Assembly (NCBI RefSeq): GCF_000214375.1
Contig: NC_015578.1
Coordinates: 1,054,001-1,118,000, forward strand
DNA: 64,000 bases
Source of the DNA: Treponema primitia ZAS-2
GTDB lineage: Bacteria; Spirochaetota; Spirochaetia; Treponematales; Breznakiellaceae
Direction of reading: 5' to 3'
Shown here: positions 41,614-51,000 of the stretch, piece by piece
Numbering within the stretch: the first letter of the stretch is position 1
Layout of the letters: the number at the start of each line of letters is the position of its first letter
Translations under genes and position numbers: made by a program
Notes under the pieces: model-generated
Database searches by the model: none
Seen by the model: the letters and a program-made list of their open reading frames with translations, nothing else
What the model was told of the DNA's origin: nothing

Positions 41614-43758
41614 ATGAAATTATTATTTAACCGGGTTTTTGACGGTGCCGACGAAATGGTGGCAGTAGCCGAAAAGACACTGAATGAGACCCTGAAAGAA
41701 CTGGGGCCATCTGCCCCCCTGGCCATGCCCAACACGGCGTATTTTCTCGCCAATCATCTGGCCTATCTGGGTAAGAAGATTACCACCCTGGGTGAACTCA
41801 AGGCTGCTTTTGACGAGACTAAAGCTAACTGGATGCCCCGCAACCAGCGCCTGGGCGATGCCTTTAAAACCGGCTTCGGCACGGTGCTCGCAGGCGAAGT
41901 TGTTGAAGCCTGTAAATACGCCAAAAGCCCCACCCCTTACGGTGAGGGCGACAACCGGGAATACTGGGGCCACATGAGTGACGCCGAAGTGCGTGAACTC
42001 GGGGTACCCCTGGTAACCGGGGACATTCCCGGATTCGTGGTCATCATCGGTCCTGCCCCCTCGGATGAGGAAGCGGCTGAGCTGATCAAGGGATACCAGT
42101 CCCGGGCCATCTTCGTGTTCCTCATTGGCGGGGTCATCGATCAGGCCAAACGGATGAAGCTGAACATGAACTTCTCGGTCCGCGTTGTCCCTGTAGGGCC
42201 GGAACTCTGGCACGTGGCCCACATTATTTCTCTGGTAAACCGGGCCGCCATGATCTTTGGCAATGTCCAGCCCGGAGATCAGGAAGAATTTGACGATTAT
42301 ACCTTTAAGCGTATCCGGGCCTTTGTAAACGCCTATGACCCCTTGCCGGATCTGACTGTAGCTTACGGCGGCGGCGCCATTGCCATGGGTTTCCCGGTTA
42401 TCACCAACTCCACCAAGGACGTGTGGCCCGTACCGAAGAGCCTGATCATCCAGAAGGATACCAAAGACTGGATCGAAACCTCCCTGGAAGCCCGGGATAT
42501 CAAGATCAAGGTTACCAAGGTTGACATCCCCGTAGCCTTCTCCACCGCCTTCGAAGGCGAAATTATCCGCCGGGCTGATATGCACGTGGATATTGATGGT
42601 TCCAAGGGCGACTGTTTCGAATGGGTTGATACCAAAGAAGCCAACGAGATCGAGGATCACAAGATCGAACTTTTCGGGCCGGATTTGGACAGCGTAGCCG
42701 AAGGGTCCCGCTGGGCCCTGGGTATTGTGGTAGAAGTTGCGGGTAAGAACATGCAGAAGGACTTTGAGCCTGTGTTTGAACGCCGGCTCCACCACTACCT
42801 GAACTATGCTGAAGGGGTTATGCACACCGGGCAGCGGGACCTTATCCGTATCCGGGTCAGCAAGGCCTCCTATGCAGCGGGTTTCCGGGCAAAGCATTTG
42901 GGGGAAATCCTCTATGCCAAGCTTAAGGGCGACTTCGATGCCATCATCGACAAGGTCCAGGTAAAGATCTACACCAAGCCGGAAGATCTCAAACGGCTGA
43001 AGGCAGATGTAAACAAAGTCTACGCAGTCCGGGATGACCGGCTTAAGTCCCTCACCGACGAGAATGTGGAAGTTTTCTACAACTGCATACTCTGCCAGTC
43101 CTTCTCCCCGGCCCACGTGTGCGTGGTTACCCCGGAACGGCTGGGCCTCTGTGGCGCCGTGTCCTGGTTGGACGCTAAAGCCACCAACGAGATCGACCCC
43201 AATGGTTCCTGCCAGATTGTTACCAAGGAACGGGTGGTGGATGAAAAACTCGGCATCTGGGAAGACGTGAACGAAGCGGTGCAGACCGCCTCCCACGGCT
43301 CCCTCCAGGCGGTTACCCTCTATTCTATCATGCAGGATCCCATGACCAGCTGCGGTTGTTTCGAATGTATCTGCGGTATCGAGCCCGCCACCAACGGCGT
43401 GGTTATCGTTAACCGTGAACATTCCGGCATGACCCCCCTGGGGATGTCCTTCTCGGAAATGGCCTCCATGACCGGCGGCGGGGTTCAGACCCCGGGCTTC
43501 ATGGGCCACGGCAAGCAGTTCATCAGTTCCAAGAAGTTTATGGCAGCTGAAGGCGGCCCCGCGCGTATCGTGTGGATGCCCAAGGCGCTCAAGGAATTTG
43601 TGGCTGCCAAGCTTAACGCAACTGCCAAGGACCTCTATGGGATCGACAACTTTGTGGACAGAATTGCTGATGAGACCGTTACCGAGGACGCGGAAAAATT
43701 GGTGGAATACCTGACCGAAAAGGAACACCCGGTACTGCAGCTTGAACCCCTGATGTAA
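41614..43758 (+). CDS. acsB: Acetyl-CoA synthase (CODH/ACS beta subunit)
   Basis: The 714-residue protein joins CO, a methyl group from CoFeSP and CoA at the A-cluster. The A-cluster ligands are visible: four cysteines spaced CxxC-x8-C-x9-C from CILCQSFSPAHVC to GLCGAV, and the nickel-binding CGC in TSCGCFECICG. Length matches bacterial AcsB (about 730). A good ribosome binding site (GGAGAGG) precedes the start. Strong hairpins flank the gene on both sides. Confidence 0.95.
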   Translation: MKLLFNRVFDGADEMVAVAEKTLNETLKELGPSAPLAMPNTAYFLANHLAYLGKKITTLGELKAAFDETKANWMPRNQRLGDAFKTGFGTVLAGEVVEACKYAKSPTPYGEGDNREYWGHMSDAEVRELGVPLVTGDIPGFVVIIGPAPSDEEAAELIKGYQSRAIFVFLIGGVIDQAKRMKLNMNFSVRVVPVGPELWHVAHIISLVNRAAMIFGNVQPGDQEEFDDYTFKRIRAFVNAYDPLPDLTVAYGGGAIAMGFPVITNSTKDVWPVPKSLIIQKDTKDWIETSLEARDIKIKVTKVDIPVAFSTAFEGEIIRRADMHVDIDGSKGDCFEWVDTKEANEIEDHKIELFGPDLDSVAEGSRWALGIVVEVAGKNMQKDFEPVFERRLHHYLNYAEGVMHTGQRDLIRIRVSKASYAAGFRAKHLGEILYAKLKGDFDAIIDKVQVKIYTKPEDLKRLKADVNKVYAVRDDRLKSLTDENVEVFYNCILCQSFSPAHVCVVTPERLGLCGAVSWLDAKATNEIDPNGSCQIVTKERVVDEKLGIWEDVNEAVQTASHGSLQAVTLYSIMQDPMTSCGCFECICGIEPATNGVVIVNREHSGMTPLGMSFSEMASMTGGGVQTPGFMGHGKQFISSKKFMAAEGGPARIVWMPKALKEFVAAKLNATAKDLYGIDNFVDRIADETVTEDAEKLVEYLTEKEHPVLQLEPLM

Positions 43759-43768
43759 TGAGCAAAAA

Positions 43769-43801
43769 AAAGCAATGGCGGGTGTATCCCGCCATTGCTT
43801 T
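43769..43801 (+). other. Strong hairpin between acsB and acsD
   Basis: A perfect 14-base-pair stem (AAAGCAATGGCGGG with its complement) and a five-base loop. It is followed by AACAG, not a T run. It may be a stabiliser or processing site; on the minus strand the A-rich flank would give a T run after the stem. Confidence 0.7.
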
Positions 43802-43839
43802 AACAGAGATTTACACATATCAAAGAAAGGAGAGATGTT

Positions 43840-44784
43840 ATGTCGTTTAAACGCGTTCCGCAGAAATTTCCGGCCACCATTAAAGAGGTGATAATTGGCG
43901 CCGGGGACAAAACTGTTACCCTGGGGGGTGAGAATGTACTCCCCTTCTACAGTTTTGATGACAAGATCAAGAACCCTCCCCGGGTGGGCGTAGAAGTTTC
44001 TGATCTGGGGCCAAACCGGGATTTGCCGGAATTGGGCAAATTCTATGCCGGGGCCGAAAAAATCGCTGATGTGGCAAAAAAAGCCTGCACGATTCCCGGC
44101 GCCGATTTTATCAGCCTGGTGCTTGAAAGCGCCGACCCCAATGGGGCCAACAAGTCCATCGAAGACTGCGTTGCCCTCTGTAAAGAAGTGGCCGCTGCGG
44201 TAACTTTGCCCCTGGTGATTCAGGGCAGCAAAAACACCGAAAAAGACGGTCAGCTCTTTGTGAAGATCGCCGATGCCCTGCAGGGTAAAAACGTGCTCTT
44301 CATGTCTGCCAAGGAAGACAACCACAAGGGTATTGCGGTAGGCGCGGTTCAGGCCTATGGACAGAAGATAGCCGCCGAATCTGCGGTGGATATCAACCTG
44401 GCCAAACAGCTCAACGTGCTTATCACCCAGTTGGGGATTAAACACGAAAGCATCGCCATGAACGTGGGTACCGCTGCTGCGGGTTACGGTTTTGAGTACG
44501 TAGTGAGTACCATGGACCGGATCAAGCTGGCTGCCCTGACCCAGAACGATGACAAGCTCCAGATGCCCATCATTACCCCTGTAGGGGAACAGACCTGGGC
44601 CGTGGGTGAATCATTCAAGAGCGAAGAGGAAGCACCCGCCGGCTGGGGTCCCCGGGAATCACGGGGTATCGCCATGGAAGTGGCCACCGCTTCTGCGGCT
44701 TTAGCTGCCGGTTCAAACGCTGTTATTCTGCGCCATCCCGCATCGGTTGCCGCAGTTTCAAAACTTATTGCGGCATTGGTATAA
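43840..44784 (+). CDS. acsD: Corrinoid iron-sulfur protein small subunit
   Basis: The 314-residue protein has the TIM-barrel fold of the CoFeSP small subunit: VGVEVSDLG at the first strand, FISLVLESADPNG, LPLVIQGSKNTEKDG, and IKHESIAMNVGTAAAGYGFEY. It forms the heterodimer with AcsC that carries the methyl group. An AAGGAGAG site precedes the ATG. acsC follows after 12 bases. Confidence 0.93.
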   Translation: MSFKRVPQKFPATIKEVIIGAGDKTVTLGGENVLPFYSFDDKIKNPPRVGVEVSDLGPNRDLPELGKFYAGAEKIADVAKKACTIPGADFISLVLESADPNGANKSIEDCVALCKEVAAAVTLPLVIQGSKNTEKDGQLFVKIADALQGKNVLFMSAKEDNHKGIAVGAVQAYGQKIAAESAVDINLAKQLNVLITQLGIKHESIAMNVGTAAAGYGFEYVVSTMDRIKLAALTQNDDKLQMPIITPVGEQTWAVGESFKSEEEAPAGWGPRESRGIAMEVATASAALAAGSNAVILRHPASVAAVSKLIAALV

Positions 44785-44796
44785 GGAGGAGAAAAA

Positions 44797-46128
44797 ATGG
44801 CGCTTAAAGGATTAGACATCTTTAAATTATTGCCCAAAACGAATTGCAAGAAATGTGGCAACCCTACCTGTATGGCCTTTGCTATGAAGGTAGCTCAGGG
44901 CGGGATTACTATCGACAAATGCCCTGACATTTCGGCGGAGGCCCTGGCTCAGCTCAGCGAAGCTTCGGCCCCCCCCATGAAGGCCCTAACCATCGGTGCT
45001 GGGGACAAAGTATACAAGCTTGGCGGCGAGACCGTACTGTTCCGGCATGATAAGACCTTTGTGTCCAAGAGCCTCTATGCAGTAACGGTGTGCCAGGATT
45101 GTGTGGACGAAAAGCTTCCCAAGATCAAGGCCGTTGACTATGAGCGTATCGGTGAGCGGATGATCGTGGACCTGATCAACGTGGAATTCTCCGGCGATAA
45201 GGCCAAGTTCCTTGACACCGTGAAGAAGGCCCAGGGCGCTGCCCGGACCCTCATCCTGGAAGTGTCCGATGCGGATGCCGCCAAGGCTGCCCTGGATCTG
45301 GTCAAAGCTGAAAAGCCCATCCTCAACGGGGCCAATGAGTCCAACTGGGAAGCCTTTAACAAGATCGCCACCGAAGCCGGGGTTGTCCTGGGCGTTACCG
45401 GGAAAGACCTGGATGTTATCTACGACACGGTGCAGAAACTGGAAGGCGCTGGCAACAAGAACCTGGTCATCGACGTGGGTTCCGTCTCCATTAAAGATGC
45501 CTTTGCCAACGCGGTGCAGATTCGCCGGGCAGCCCTGAAAGACCAGGACCGCAGTTTCGGCTATCCCAGCATCGTTAACCTGTCCAAACTTGCCAAGGGT
45601 GATGATGTACTGCAGACGGCATTGGCTTCGGTCTTTACCCTGAAATACGGTTCGATCATTATTCTGAGCAACATGAGCTATGCCCAGGCATTGCCCCTGT
45701 ACGGCCTCAGGCAGAATATCTACACCGACCCCCAGAAGCCCATGAAGATGGAACCGAAGATCTACCCGGTCAACGGCGCGGACGAAAATTCTATTTGCGC
45801 CATCACCGTAGACTTTGCCCTTTCATACTTCGTTATCAACGGCGAACTGGAGCGGAGCGGGGTGCCTGTAAATCTAATCGTCTCCGATGCCGGCGGGTAT
45901 TCGGTGCTTACCTCCTGGGCGGCGGGAAAATTCTCTGCCGGTACCATCTCCAAGTTCTTTAAGGAATCGGGTGTTGAGGGCAAGGTGAAGAGCCGTAACC
46001 TCCTTATCCCCGGCAAAGTTGCCGTCCTAAAGGGCGAGCTTGAAGAAAATCTGCCCGGCTGGAAGATCCTGGTCGGACCCAACGAAGCGGTTGGGGTAGT
46101 CAAATATCTCAAAGATTTTAAAGGTTAA
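44797..46128 (+). CDS. acsC: Corrinoid iron-sulfur protein large subunit
   Basis: The 443-residue protein begins with a [4Fe-4S] motif (Cys17, Cys20, Cys25, Cys42) and continues with a TIM-barrel and a C-terminal corrinoid-binding domain (LIVSDAGGYSVLTSWAAGKFS). It holds the cobamide that shuttles the methyl group from AcsE to ACS. AAGGAGGAG precedes the start. It is followed by a 13-base-pair hairpin. Confidence 0.94.
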   Translation: MALKGLDIFKLLPKTNCKKCGNPTCMAFAMKVAQGGITIDKCPDISAEALAQLSEASAPPMKALTIGAGDKVYKLGGETVLFRHDKTFVSKSLYAVTVCQDCVDEKLPKIKAVDYERIGERMIVDLINVEFSGDKAKFLDTVKKAQGAARTLILEVSDADAAKAALDLVKAEKPILNGANESNWEAFNKIATEAGVVLGVTGKDLDVIYDTVQKLEGAGNKNLVIDVGSVSIKDAFANAVQIRRAALKDQDRSFGYPSIVNLSKLAKGDDVLQTALASVFTLKYGSIIILSNMSYAQALPLYGLRQNIYTDPQKPMKMEPKIYPVNGADENSICAITVDFALSYFVINGELERSGVPVNLIVSDAGGYSVLTSWAAGKFSAGTISKFFKESGVEGKVKSRNLLIPGKVAVLKGELEENLPGWKILVGPNEAVGVVKYLKDFKG

Positions 46129-46134
46129 CAAGAA

Positions 46135-46165
46135 ATCGCTAAAAACTAAGCAAGTTTTTAGCGAT
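46135..46165 (+). other. Strong hairpin between acsC and acsE
   Basis: A perfect 13-base-pair stem (ATCGCTAAAAACT with its complement) and loop AAGCA. No T run follows. It resembles the hairpin after acsB in position and strength but not in sequence. Confidence 0.7.
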
Positions 46166-46194
46166 ACCCACAATTTTATTGGAGGATTGTATTT

Positions 46195-46980
46195 ATGGGT
46201 AAATTTATTGTAATTGGTGAACGTATTCACTGTATTTCTCCGGCGATTAAAGCGGCCATGGAGACCCGGGATCCCGAGCCTATCAAGAAACGGGCGAAGG
46301 AACAGCTTGATGCGGGGGCCACCTACCTGGACCTGAATATCGGGCCTGCGGAAAAGGGCGGCGAGGAACTGATGCAGTGGGGCGTAAAGCTCCTGCAGGA
46401 AAATTTCGACAATGTGCCCATCGCCCTGGATACGGCGAACAAAAAGGCCATTGAAGCGGGTATCAAGGTATACAACCGCTCCAAGGGCAAGCCCATTGTC
46501 AACTCCGCCGATGCGGGGGATCGTATTTCCTACATTGACGTTGCGGCGGCCAATGACGCTATCGTTATTGCCCTGGCATCGAAAGCCGGTGTTCCTTCGG
46601 ACAACGAAGAGCGCCAGGGCTATGTTCTGGAAATGCTGGAATACGGCATGAACCTGGGCATGGATGCTGCAGATTTGTGGTTTGACCCGCTCTTCCTGGT
46701 TATCAAGGGTATGCAGGAAAAACAGCAGGAGACATTGCAGTTCATCAGCTGGCTTGCCGAACAGGGCTTTAACTCCACCGGTGGGCTTTCCAATGTGTCC
46801 AACATGATGCCCAAGACCTTGCGTCCCATCGTGGATTCCTTCATGGTTGCCATGTGCATCAGCCACGGCCTTACCTCCGCTATTGTGAATCCCTGTGATA
46901 AACAATTGATGCAGGGGATTAAGACTGCGGATATTATCATGAATCAGTCCCTGTTCTCCGATTCGTACTTGGAGCTGTAG
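46195..46980 (+). CDS. acsE: Methyltetrahydrofolate:CoFeSP methyltransferase
   Basis: The 261-residue protein has the pterin-binding TIM-barrel: FIVIGERIHC, GATYLDLNIGPAEKGGEE, VPIALDTANKKAIEAG, KPIVNSADAGDR and GLSNVSNMMP. It moves the methyl group of CH3-THF to Co(I)-CoFeSP. Length is normal. It ends three bases before the His-rich gene. Confidence 0.95.
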   Translation: MGKFIVIGERIHCISPAIKAAMETRDPEPIKKRAKEQLDAGATYLDLNIGPAEKGGEELMQWGVKLLQENFDNVPIALDTANKKAIEAGIKVYNRSKGKPIVNSADAGDRISYIDVAAANDAIVIALASKAGVPSDNEERQGYVLEMLEYGMNLGMDAADLWFDPLFLVIKGMQEKQQETLQFISWLAEQGFNSTGGLSNVSNMMPKTLRPIVDSFMVAMCISHGLTSAIVNPCDKQLMQGIKTADIIMNQSLFSDSYLEL

Positions 46981-46983
46981 TCT

Positions 46984-47526
46984 ATGTCAGACGAAAACCA
47001 CGGCCACGATCATGGGCATACTCACGCCCATGATCATGACCATGGCGCTGACCATGAGCATGATCACGGTCATGGTCATGGTCACAGCGATGGTCATACC
47101 CACGAGCATGAACATAGCCACAGTGATGGTCATACCCATGAGCATGAGCATAGCCACAGCGATGGTCATACCCACGAACATGAGCATGCCCACGGTGACG
47201 GTCAAACCCACAGTCATGAACATACCCATGGTCACGAACATGAGCATGCCCACGGCGATGGTCAGACTCACAGCCATGAACATGCCCATAGTCATGAACA
47301 TGTCCACGGTCAGGGCGGCGGCGATTTAGCCAAGCTCAAGACCTTGCTGAAGTACATGCTGGATCACAACCGGGAACACGCGGATGAACTGGGTGACCTG
47401 GCGCACAATCTCTATCACGCCGGCCAGACAGAGTCTGCGGATAGTATCCACGAAGCGGTCAAGGACTTTCAGAAGGGGAACGAAAAACTCGATAAAGCCC
47501 TGGCTTTAATCAAGGATGGCAAGTAA
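46984..47526 (+). CDS. Histidine-rich probable nickel-binding protein
   Basis: The 180-residue protein has 44 histidines in its first 111 residues, in alternating xH pattern with repeated units such as SDGHTHEHEH and GDGQTHSHEH. The last 65 residues form a helical domain (LAKLKTLLKYMLDHNREHADELG). The setting within a CODH/ACS operon, next to a CooT-like gene, suggests nickel storage or delivery like CooJ. It shares no clear domain with CooJ apart from the His-rich tract. Only three bases separate it from acsE. Confidence 0.75.
   Translation: MSDENHGHDHGHTHAHDHDHGADHEHDHGHGHGHSDGHTHEHEHSHSDGHTHEHEHSHSDGHTHEHEHAHGDGQTHSHEHTHGHEHEHAHGDGQTHSHEHAHSHEHVHGQGGGDLAKLKTLLKYMLDHNREHADELGDLAHNLYHAGQTESADSIHEAVKDFQKGNEKLDKALALIKDGK
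47080..47310 (+). repeat. Tandem coding repeat in the His-rich gene
   Basis: Units of about 30 bases containing GATGGTCATACCCA and GAGCATGA repeat with small changes, encoding the ten-residue SDGHTHEHEH-type motifs. Copy number may change by slippage. Confidence 0.75.
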
Positions 47527-47981
47527 TGTGTCTTTCCACGGCCTATGAATTGGGCGGCGACGGAACAAGGAAGATGCTCTGCGAATATGTCAGCGTTATT
47601 AAAGTGGTGGGGGATACCATAACCTTCACCGACCTGATGGGCCAGGAACTTAGCGTAACCGGTGCGCTGGAAAGCGTGGACCTGGTAAAAAACGCGATCA
47701 TCATAAGCCCATTCAGTATTTCAGTCAGTAATGCTGCCTCCGGGGCCGGAAAGAAACGCTACGAGCTTATCCGGGAGATTTTTAATTCCTGTTCGGGAAA
47801 CCAGATGCGGGATGTGGATGTCCAGGAGATAGAGACCGACGATGTGGACGCCTACTTGGCGCATATGTACCAGGGAGAACATTTTACCAGCGACAAAACC
47901 GTGCGCGGCGACGGGGTGGTGGTGTTCGAAATCGACGCATCCGGGCTGGCTCAGCGGGTCTCATTTACGGAAATAAGTTAG
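47526..47981 (+). CDS. CooT-like nickel-binding protein with C-terminal extension
   Basis: The 151-residue protein starts MCLSTAYELGG with the conserved Cys2 of CooT. The first 65 residues carry the small beta-barrel core (VIKVVGDTITFTDLMGQEL, ALESVDLVKNAIII). CooT binds Ni(II) through the N-terminal cysteine during CODH maturation. About 85 extra residues (YELIREIFNSCSG onward) are not part of the usual short CooT and have no recognised family. Its ATG overlaps the last base of the His-rich gene. Confidence 0.72.
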   Translation: MCLSTAYELGGDGTRKMLCEYVSVIKVVGDTITFTDLMGQELSVTGALESVDLVKNAIIISPFSISVSNAASGAGKKRYELIREIFNSCSGNQMRDVDVQEIETDDVDAYLAHMYQGEHFTSDKTVRGDGVVVFEIDASGLAQRVSFTEIS

Positions 47982-48001
47982 CGGAAAATTAGGTAACATA
48001 G

Positions 48002-48041
48002 AAACGGGCAGTTGGCGGAAACGTCAGCTGCCCGTTTTTTT
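48002..48041 (+). terminator. Rho-independent terminator of the acs operon
   Basis: A stem of 10 base pairs (AAACGGGCAG with CTGCCCGTTT) extended by inner pairs is followed by seven T (48035-48041). It lies between the acs operon and the convergent polA. Confidence 0.88.
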
Positions 48042-48078
48042 GGGTGGGGTATTTAGCCCTTCTGAATTAACCGGTCCC

Positions 48079-51000
48079 TTAGTGAAAATCTCCCCAGCGT
48101 TTTCCGGTTTCCACGCTGACCCGCAGGGGTATCCGCAGTTTTACTGCGTTTTCCATTACTTCTTTTACCATTTTTGCTGCGGCAGCGGCGTCGGCCTTTG
48201 GGCATTCAAGGATCAACTCATCGTGGACTTGCAAAAGCAGCTTTGCGGGGCTCTTTTCTTTGGTGAGCCGTTCGTCCAGGTGGAGCATGGCGGTCTTGAC
48301 TATGTCCGCTGCGGAGCCCTGGATGGGGGTGTTTACCGCTACTCGTTCTGCACCAGCTTTTTCAGTTTTGTTCCGGGAGTTGATGGCCGGGATGTAGCGG
48401 CGGCGGCCCAGGATGGTGGAGGCGTAACCTGTTTGCTCAGTATTTGTGATGAGTTCTTCAATGAGGCGGCGGATACCGGCGTAGGTTTTGAAGTAGGCTT
48501 CAATAAAATTCGCCGCATCGGTGCGGGTGATGTTCAGCTCCCTGGCGAGGCGGAAGGCGCTCATGCCGTACATGACACCAAAATTGATGGTCTTGGCCAT
48601 GCGGCGTTGGTCAGGGTGCACATCTTTTTCACTAACCCCGAAGATCAGGGCGGCGGTGCGGGCGTGAACGTCTTTACCTTCGTTGAAGGCGGCCAGGAGG
48701 TTTTCGTCCTGGGAAAGGTGGGCCAGTACCACCAGTTCTATCTGGCTGTAGTCGGCGGAGATCAGCACATTGCCCGGTTTGGCGATAAAGGCTTCCCGGA
48801 TGCGGCGGCCTTCTTCGTCCCGGATAGGGATGTTCTGGAGGTTGGGTTCCCGGCTGGAAAGGCGGCCTGTGGCGGTGCCGGTCTGGACAAAGTTGGTGTG
48901 GAGCCGGCCTTCCCGGTCAGCCAGGTCTATCAGGGCATCCGTATAGGTGGACTTGAGTTTTGCCAGGGTGCGGTGGCGGAGGATCAGGGCCGGGACCGGG
49001 TCCTCATGGGCAAGCTCTTCCATCACCGCCACATCGGTGGAGTAACCGGTTTTGGTTTTTTTGCCTGGCTTGAGTTTTCGTTCCGTAAAGAGCACTTCCT
49101 GAAGCTGCTTGGGGGAGCCCAGGTTGAATTCGTGGCCTACCAGTTTGTAGGTATCCGCCTGTATCTGGTTCAGTTCCTGGAAGAGTTCGACCCCATAGTC
49201 CTTGAGAACCTTGGGCTCTATTTTGATCCCCAGGCCTTCCATTTCTGCAAGTATGGGGAGCAGGGGCATTTCCAGGTCCCGGAAAAGGCTTTGGGAGCCG
49301 GTTTTTTCCAGACGCCCTTCAATATAGGCCTTAACTCGCAGGGTAAGGTCAGCATCTTCTGCGGAATAGCGGGTGGCGGTTTCCAGGGGCACATAATCAA
49401 AGGTTTCACCCTTGGGAACGATGGTGTTGTAGGCTACGGGGGTGTAGCCGAAGTGGTAGGATGCCAGGGAATCCAGGGAATAGTTGTTCCGCTCAGGGTC
49501 ATCCAGCCAGGCGGCTACCATGGTGTCCCAGATTTTGCAGTTCCACCGGGGGAGGCCCCAGCCCCGGGAAACCTTGTAGTCGTATTTGGCATTGTGGGCA
49601 ACGGCGGTCATGGCCGGGTCCGCCAAAAACTGCCCCAGGCTTTCCCTCACCTTTTCCGGGTCTAGGAAGGGGGCGGGGTTCCCGGCGTCATCCGCCACGG
49701 TCCGGTGGGCCGCCACGGGCACGTAGAAGGCTTCTTTGGGCTTCAATGCCAGGGATATGCCTATGGGCCGGGCATTCCAGGCGTCCAGGGAATCGGTCTC
49801 AAAATCCAGGGCGATAAAGCCTTGTTGCCGGGCTTTGTTCAGGATCGCTTCAAATTCGGCAAAGTCCAGGATCGTCTTGTACACCCCGTCCCCCAGCAGG
49901 GCCGGGTCCACAGGGCTCCGCTCAGGGCCGCTTGCGCTGTATGCTGCCGGGCCGCCGAAATTGTTGCCGCCATCCGCCGGGCCGCTGGCACTGTCCCCGG
50001 TATAGGGCGCATCTCCGCCAGCTCTGTCCCCCGCGCCCCCAGCTTGGTCCCCGGTATGGGACGCACTGCCAGCTCCACCCATGCCATTCGCCAAGCTGCC
50101 GGCATAGGGCGCCCCGACTTTTCCCTTGGCCGCCGGGTCCAGGGCGGCCGCTATCTGGCGGATATCCTCCCGGAGTAGGACCTGGGCGCCGGCGCTTCGG
50201 TCCAGGTTTTCCACTGAAAATTCATCCAGGGCCTGGGAAGGGATGGGCGCCTCATAGCTCAGGGTGATTAGGGATTTGGCTAAATAGGCGCTTTTCTTAC
50301 CTTCGGCGAGCTTTTTCCCCACCGCGCCTTCAATGCCGGCGATGTTTTTGTAGATTTCGTCCAGGGAGCTGTAGCGGGCCATAAGTTTTACCGCAGTCTT
50401 TTCGCCCACCCCCTTAACCCCGGGCACATTGTCCGAAGTATCCCCGATCAGGGAAAGCAGGTCCAGGACCTGGGTGGGGTTTACCCCCCATTCGGCCTTC
50501 ACTTCCCCTGGGCCTACCAATTCGTAGGGGAGGCCGCCTCTGACCGTGTTGGAGGGTGCGCTAGTTTCACCGGCTTTGGCCGCCTTGGCGGGCCGGAGCT
50601 GGTAGGTCCCGTCACCCACCAGTTGGAGCAGGTCCTTGTCCGAGGAAAGGATGTAGCATTGGCGGCCCTCGGCCCGGCATTGCTTGGCCAGGGTGGCGAT
50701 GATATCGTCAGCTTCGAAGCCGTCTGCCTTGAGGGCCGGGACTTTTAGGGCGGTCAGGACTTCTTCTACCAGAGGCACCTGGGTGTGGAGGTCCTCCGGG
50801 GCCTTTTGCCGGGTGGCCTTGTACTCCGGGTATTGTTTGTGACGGAAGGTGGGAGTGGGGGAGTCAAAAACCACTACCAGGCGACGGGGCTTTTGGGGCT
50901 TTGCCAGGAGCACCCCTGCCTCATCTGCACCGGGGGCGCCTTCATCCAGAAGGCTGACCAGGGTCCGGGCAAAGCCGAAGAGGGCGGATACGTTCTGGCC

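Noticed and set aside
41623-44445. A 940-codon open frame antisense to acsB and acsD
   Set aside because: It is the complement of two well-supported genes with high GC at codon position three; the translation has no recognisable domain.
46990-47310. CRISPR-like direct repeats
   Set aside because: Units are about 30 bases, contiguous and in frame, with no unique spacers; they encode His-rich peptide.
48040-49665. A 541-codon frame antisense to polA
   Set aside because: It overlaps the conserved polymerase domain and the terminator, has no family match that I can see and is a codon-bias shadow.
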